From: DATAYA01 sp963754235
GTDB taxonomy: Bacteria > Pseudomonadota > Alphaproteobacteria > Acetobacterales > Acetobacteraceae
DNA: 64,000 bases
Direction: 5' to 3'
Assembly: GCA_963754235.1 (NCBI GenBank)
Contig: CAVWFK010000046.1
Location: 124,001-188,000 of the forward strand
The position numbers and the translations under genes were made by a program. Shown here piece by piece: positions 61,663-64,000 of the stretch. A model generated the notes under the pieces. The model searched no databases and was not told the DNA's origin. It worked only from the letters and a program-made list of their open reading frames with translations. Within the stretch, counting starts at the first letter, position 1, and the number at the start of each line of letters is the position of its first letter.

Positions 61663-62382
61663 ATGCAGCACAACCGGATCGTCTCGCGCGACGAGTGGCT
61701 CACGGCGCGCAGGGCACTGCTGGCGCACGAGAAGGAGGCGACGCGGCTGCGCGACCAGATCAATGCCGAACGCATGGCACTGCCCTGGGTGGCCGTGGAC
61801 CAGGCGTATGTCTTCGACACGCCGGACGGCCGGAAGGGCCTCGCCGCGCTGTTCGGCGGCCGCAGCCAGTTGATCGTCTATCATTTCATGCTGGGCCCGG
61901 ACTGGGCGGCGGGGTGCCCGGGCTGCTCCTTCCTCGCCGACCATCTCGATGGCGCGTTGCCGCATCTGGAGCACCACGACGTCAGCCTGGTCGCCGTCTC
62001 CCGCGCGCCGCTCGCCAAGATCGAGGCTTACAAGACCCGCATGAGCTGGCGCTTCCCGTGGGTCTCGTCGTTCGGCAGTGACTTCAATTTCGATTTCGGG
62101 GTGTCGTTCACGCCGCAGCAGCTCGCCCGCGGCCCCGTCTCCTACAACTTCACCGAGATCGACGCCGCCCGCGCCAACGACGAGCTGCCGGGCCTCAGCG
62201 CCTTCTTCAAGGACGAAGCCGGCCGCGTGTTCCACACCTACTCATCCTATGGGCGCGGACCCGAGGAGCTGATCGGCACCCTGATGATCCTCGATCGGGC
62301 GCCGAAGGGACGCAACGAGGCGACCACCATGGATTTCGTGCGCCGCCACGACGAATACGAGAACGATAGGAATACAAAATGA
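61663..62382 (+). CDS. DUF899-family thioredoxin-like protein
   Basis: 239 residues, intact. HNRIVSRDEWLTARRALLAH, EKEATRLRDQINAERMALPW, QLIVYHFMLGPDWAAGCPGC with the CxxC, SFLADHLDGALPHLEHHDVS, MSWRFPWVSSFGSDFNFDFG, FFKDEAGRVFHTYSSYGRGP, EELIGTLMILDRAPKGRNE. Complete DUF899 protein; function not established, a thiol-based peroxidase or oxidoreductase is possible. Stop overlaps the GST start by 4 bp, so both form a small redox operon. Confidence 0.9.
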   Translation: MQHNRIVSRDEWLTARRALLAHEKEATRLRDQINAERMALPWVAVDQAYVFDTPDGRKGLAALFGGRSQLIVYHFMLGPDWAAGCPGCSFLADHLDGALPHLEHHDVSLVAVSRAPLAKIEAYKTRMSWRFPWVSSFGSDFNFDFGVSFTPQQLARGPVSYNFTEIDAARANDELPGLSAFFKDEAGRVFHTYSSYGRGPEELIGTLMILDRAPKGRNEATTMDFVRRHDEYENDRNTK

Positions 62383-63038
62383 TACCGATGCTCTACGCGC
62401 ATCCATTCTCCTCATACTGCCAGAAGGTGTTGATCGCCCTTTACGAAAACGATACGTCTTTCGAGTTCCGAATGCTCGGCGCCGAGGACCAGGCGGCAGA
62501 CGCTGAGCTTGAGGCGCTGTGGCCACTGAAGCGGTTCCCCGTGCTTGTCGAGAACGGACGTGCAATCTTCGAGGCGACCACCATCATCGAGCACCTGGCG
62601 TTTCATCACCCGGGCAGGGTCCGGCTTATCCCGGACGATAATCAGGCCGCGATTGATGCTCGCATGATGGATCGCGTGTTCGACAATTACGTCATGACGC
62701 CGATGCAGAAGCTCGTCTCCAACCAGAGGCGCGCCGAGGCCGACCGCGACGCATACGGCGTCGCGGAAGCCAGGGCGATGCTCGACACGATCTATCGTTG
62801 GCTTGATCGCAGGATGGCGGAGCGGATTTGGGCGGCCGGAGCATCGTTCACACTTGCCGATTGCGCAGCAGCCCCGTCCCTTTTCTACGCAGATTGGGCG
62901 CACGCAATCGACGAGACGTTCATTCACCTGCGCGATTACCGTTCCCGCCTCCTAGCGCGTCCTTCGTTCGCGAGAGCGGTGGATGAGGCGCGATCATACA
63001 GAGGGTTTTTCCCTCTTGGCGCTCCCGACCGAGACTGA
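62379..63038 (+). CDS. Glutathione S-transferase
   Basis: 219 residues. Thioredoxin fold: MLYAHPFSSYCQKVLIALYE (Ser/Cys near the active site), LWPLKRFPVLVENGRAIFEA TTIIEHLA (glutathione-binding cis-Pro and EATTII motif). Helical domain: LDTIYRWLDRRMAERIWAAG, ASFTLADCAAAPSLFYADWA with the N-capping box TLADCA. Intact. Cotranscribed with DUF899. Substrates unknown. Confidence 0.9.
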   Translation: MIPMLYAHPFSSYCQKVLIALYENDTSFEFRMLGAEDQAADAELEALWPLKRFPVLVENGRAIFEATTIIEHLAFHHPGRVRLIPDDNQAAIDARMMDRVFDNYVMTPMQKLVSNQRRAEADRDAYGVAEARAMLDTIYRWLDRRMAERIWAAGASFTLADCAAAPSLFYADWAHAIDETFIHLRDYRSRLLARPSFARAVDEARSYRGFFPLGAPDRD

Positions 63039-63204
63039 GGCTGCGGCTTTAGCGGCCATTAACAGCGATCAACGAGGAGTTCCAAACACTCGCCTATCGG
63101 GCGATCGCGCCCTGAACGCGCGGCGGGCGCTTGGTCTCGGCGCTGCCGGCGTCCCGTTGACAGCGTTTGGCTTCGGTGCCCAAGCCATAGCCCACAAACC
63201 CGCC

Positions 63205-63335
63205 CCACCGTCATGGTCGGCGAAGGCCGGCCATCCACGTCTTTCGTGCGGCGGCAAAGTCGTGGATGCTCGGCCTGAGCCTGTCCTCGGGCGGGCCTTC
63301 GGCCCGACCCGGGGGCCGAGCATGACGGGGGAGAG
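63205..63335. repeat. Intergenic palindromic repeat, also present at 26757
   Basis: CACCGTCATGGTCGGCGAAG (from 63207) starts a unit with GGCCGGCCATCCACGTCTTT and the inverted GCGGCAAAGTCGTGGATGCT, then CTGTCCTCGGGCGGGCC, TTCGGCCCGACCCGGG and GCCGAGCATGACGGG. The first 18 bp also occur at 26757-26775, where IS1182-type DNA begins. Such head-to-head units with complementary ends are common between genes of Alphaproteobacteria. 63039-63378 otherwise has no gene. Confidence 0.55.
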
Positions 63336-63378
63336 GTCAACACTTTCCACGACCGGTATCAGACGGAGGGGGGTCCAC

Positions 63379-64000
63379 ATGTCCGATTGTCTGTCTCGCC
63401 GCGGGCTGTTGCAGGCGGTGGCCGGCGGCGTTGCCGGCACCGCCTTGTCTGCCATCGCCCGGCAGGACGCGCTTGCGGCGCCCGCGAAAAAACTCTCGAT
63501 CGCGCTCTCGAACTCGTTCATCGGCAACAAATGGCGTATCGAGATGGAGAACGTGTTCCGCGCGGCGCTGGCGATGGAGCCGTTCAAATCCCAGGTCGAG
63601 GGTACCTGGTTCAACTCCGGCAATGATGTCTCGAAACAGTCGCAGCAGGTATCGAACCTGATCGCCCGGCGCGTGGACGCGATCCTGATCGATGCCGCCT
63701 CGCCCACCGGGCTGAACGGCATCATCCGACAGGCGACCGAACGCGGTATCCTGGTGGTCTCGTTCGACAACGTGGTCACGGCGCCATCGGCGCTGAAGGT
63801 CAATGCCGACCAGTTCCACTGGGGCGTGATGGCAGCGGAGTGGCTGGCCAGGGGGATCGGCGGCAAAGGCAACGTGATCATGTGCACCGGCGTTGCCGGC
63901 ACCCAGGCTGACGGCGATCGCAATCGGGGCGCGGACAGCGTGTGGGCAAAGCATCCCGGCATCAAAGTGATCAACCGCTATACGGGCATGTGGGATTCGT
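63379..64000 (+). CDS. Sugar-type ABC substrate-binding protein (runs off the right edge)
   Basis: About 207 residues visible from ATG 63379 (MSDCLSRRGLLQAVAGGVAG). A Tat-like twin-arginine leader ends near DALAAPAKK. The mature protein KLSIALSNSFIGNKWRIEME, GNDVSKQSQQVSNLIARRVD, AILIDAASPTGLNGIIRQAT, ERGILVVSFDNVVTAPSALK, GKGNVIMCTGVAGTQADGDR is a Peripla_BP_4 domain. Periplasmic receptor of another import system, probably followed outside the window by ATPase and permease genes. Preceded by an intergenic repeat and GGAGGGGGG. Confidence 0.88.
   Translation, partial: MSDCLSRRGLLQAVAGGVAGTALSAIARQDALAAPAKKLSIALSNSFIGNKWRIEMENVFRAALAMEPFKSQVEGTWFNSGNDVSKQSQQVSNLIARRVDAILIDAASPTGLNGIIRQATERGILVVSFDNVVTAPSALKVNADQFHWGVMAAEWLARGIGGKGNVIMCTGVAGTQADGDRNRGADSVWAKHPGIKVINRYTGMWDS

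Overview
The window comes from a GC-rich Alphaproteobacterium, most likely of the Acetobacteraceae/Rhodospirillales type. This is inferred from the split petB/petC genes, the tRNA-Met form, a small HU with an Ala/Lys/Pro tail, a DUF3309 peptide, PEP-CTERM proteins and many sugar/amine ABC operons; no 16S or marker phylogeny is available here.

Layout. (1) 1-475: 5' part of a restriction-modification gene. (2) 656-15725: a tRNA-Met gene followed by a 15-kb integrative element bounded by 48-bp direct repeats of the tRNA 3' end. Its right end carries tyrosine integrase, an AlpA-like protein, a small ORF and a prim-pol/helicase protein, the Int-AlpA-primase order seen in Gram-negative phage-satellite (PICI-like) islands. 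Cargo includes two PEP-CTERM proteins, a SRAP relic, a phage terminase-small-like protein and a TcmP/DUF5131 pair. The island is decaying: an IS5-type element splits one gene and an IS630-type element splits an AlpA/HTH_17 gene, and both host genes can be reconstructed base by base. (3) 15.8-26.7 kb: chromosomal housekeeping genes: speD-speE, aldo-keto reductase, HU, hemF, cytochrome b and c1, MTA phosphorylase, multicopper oxidase, quinone oxidoreductase and a flavin disulfide reductase. (4) 26.8-28.8 kb: an IS1182-type fragment abutting an IS1634-type element. (5) 28.8-32.3 kb: lactonase and uronate dehydrogenase (divergent), a tRNA-Thr(GGU) gene interrupted in its anticodon loop by a 228-nt group I intron, and a Uma2 protein. 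(6) 32.3-35.5 kb: relics of a type II secretion operon joined by internal deletions. (7) 35.5-47.7 kb: a minus-strand operon-like run: GlxA/AraC regulator, glycine-betaine-type ABC transporter, nitrilase, acyl-CoA dehydrogenase, acyl-CoA ligase, enoyl-CoA hydratase, MmgE/PrpD and gamma-glutamyltransferase-like protein. It looks like uptake plus CoA-dependent breakdown of a quaternary amine or related acid. (8) 48.0-58.3 kb: a PhyH dioxygenase and SAF-domain dehydrogenase, then a LacI-controlled, translationally coupled sugar-type ABC transporter operon with phosphotriesterase-like, GATase-like, PfkB kinase, BtpA/SgcQ and TenA proteins, a catabolic pathway I cannot name. (9) 58.2-64 kb: DoxX, formamidase, MATE exporter, DUF899, GST and the start of another sugar-binding protein.

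About twenty coding sequences between 5 and 44.5 kb, including near-essential petB, hemF and speE, contain single-base frameshifts, while 44.7-64 kb has none that I can see. Many of these are probably consensus errors, so frameshifted genes are annotated by their reconstructed extent.

The best novelty candidates are the tRNA-Thr group I intron, the PICI-like island with its TcmP/DUF5131 cargo, and the TenA/BtpA/PfkB/PTE operon.
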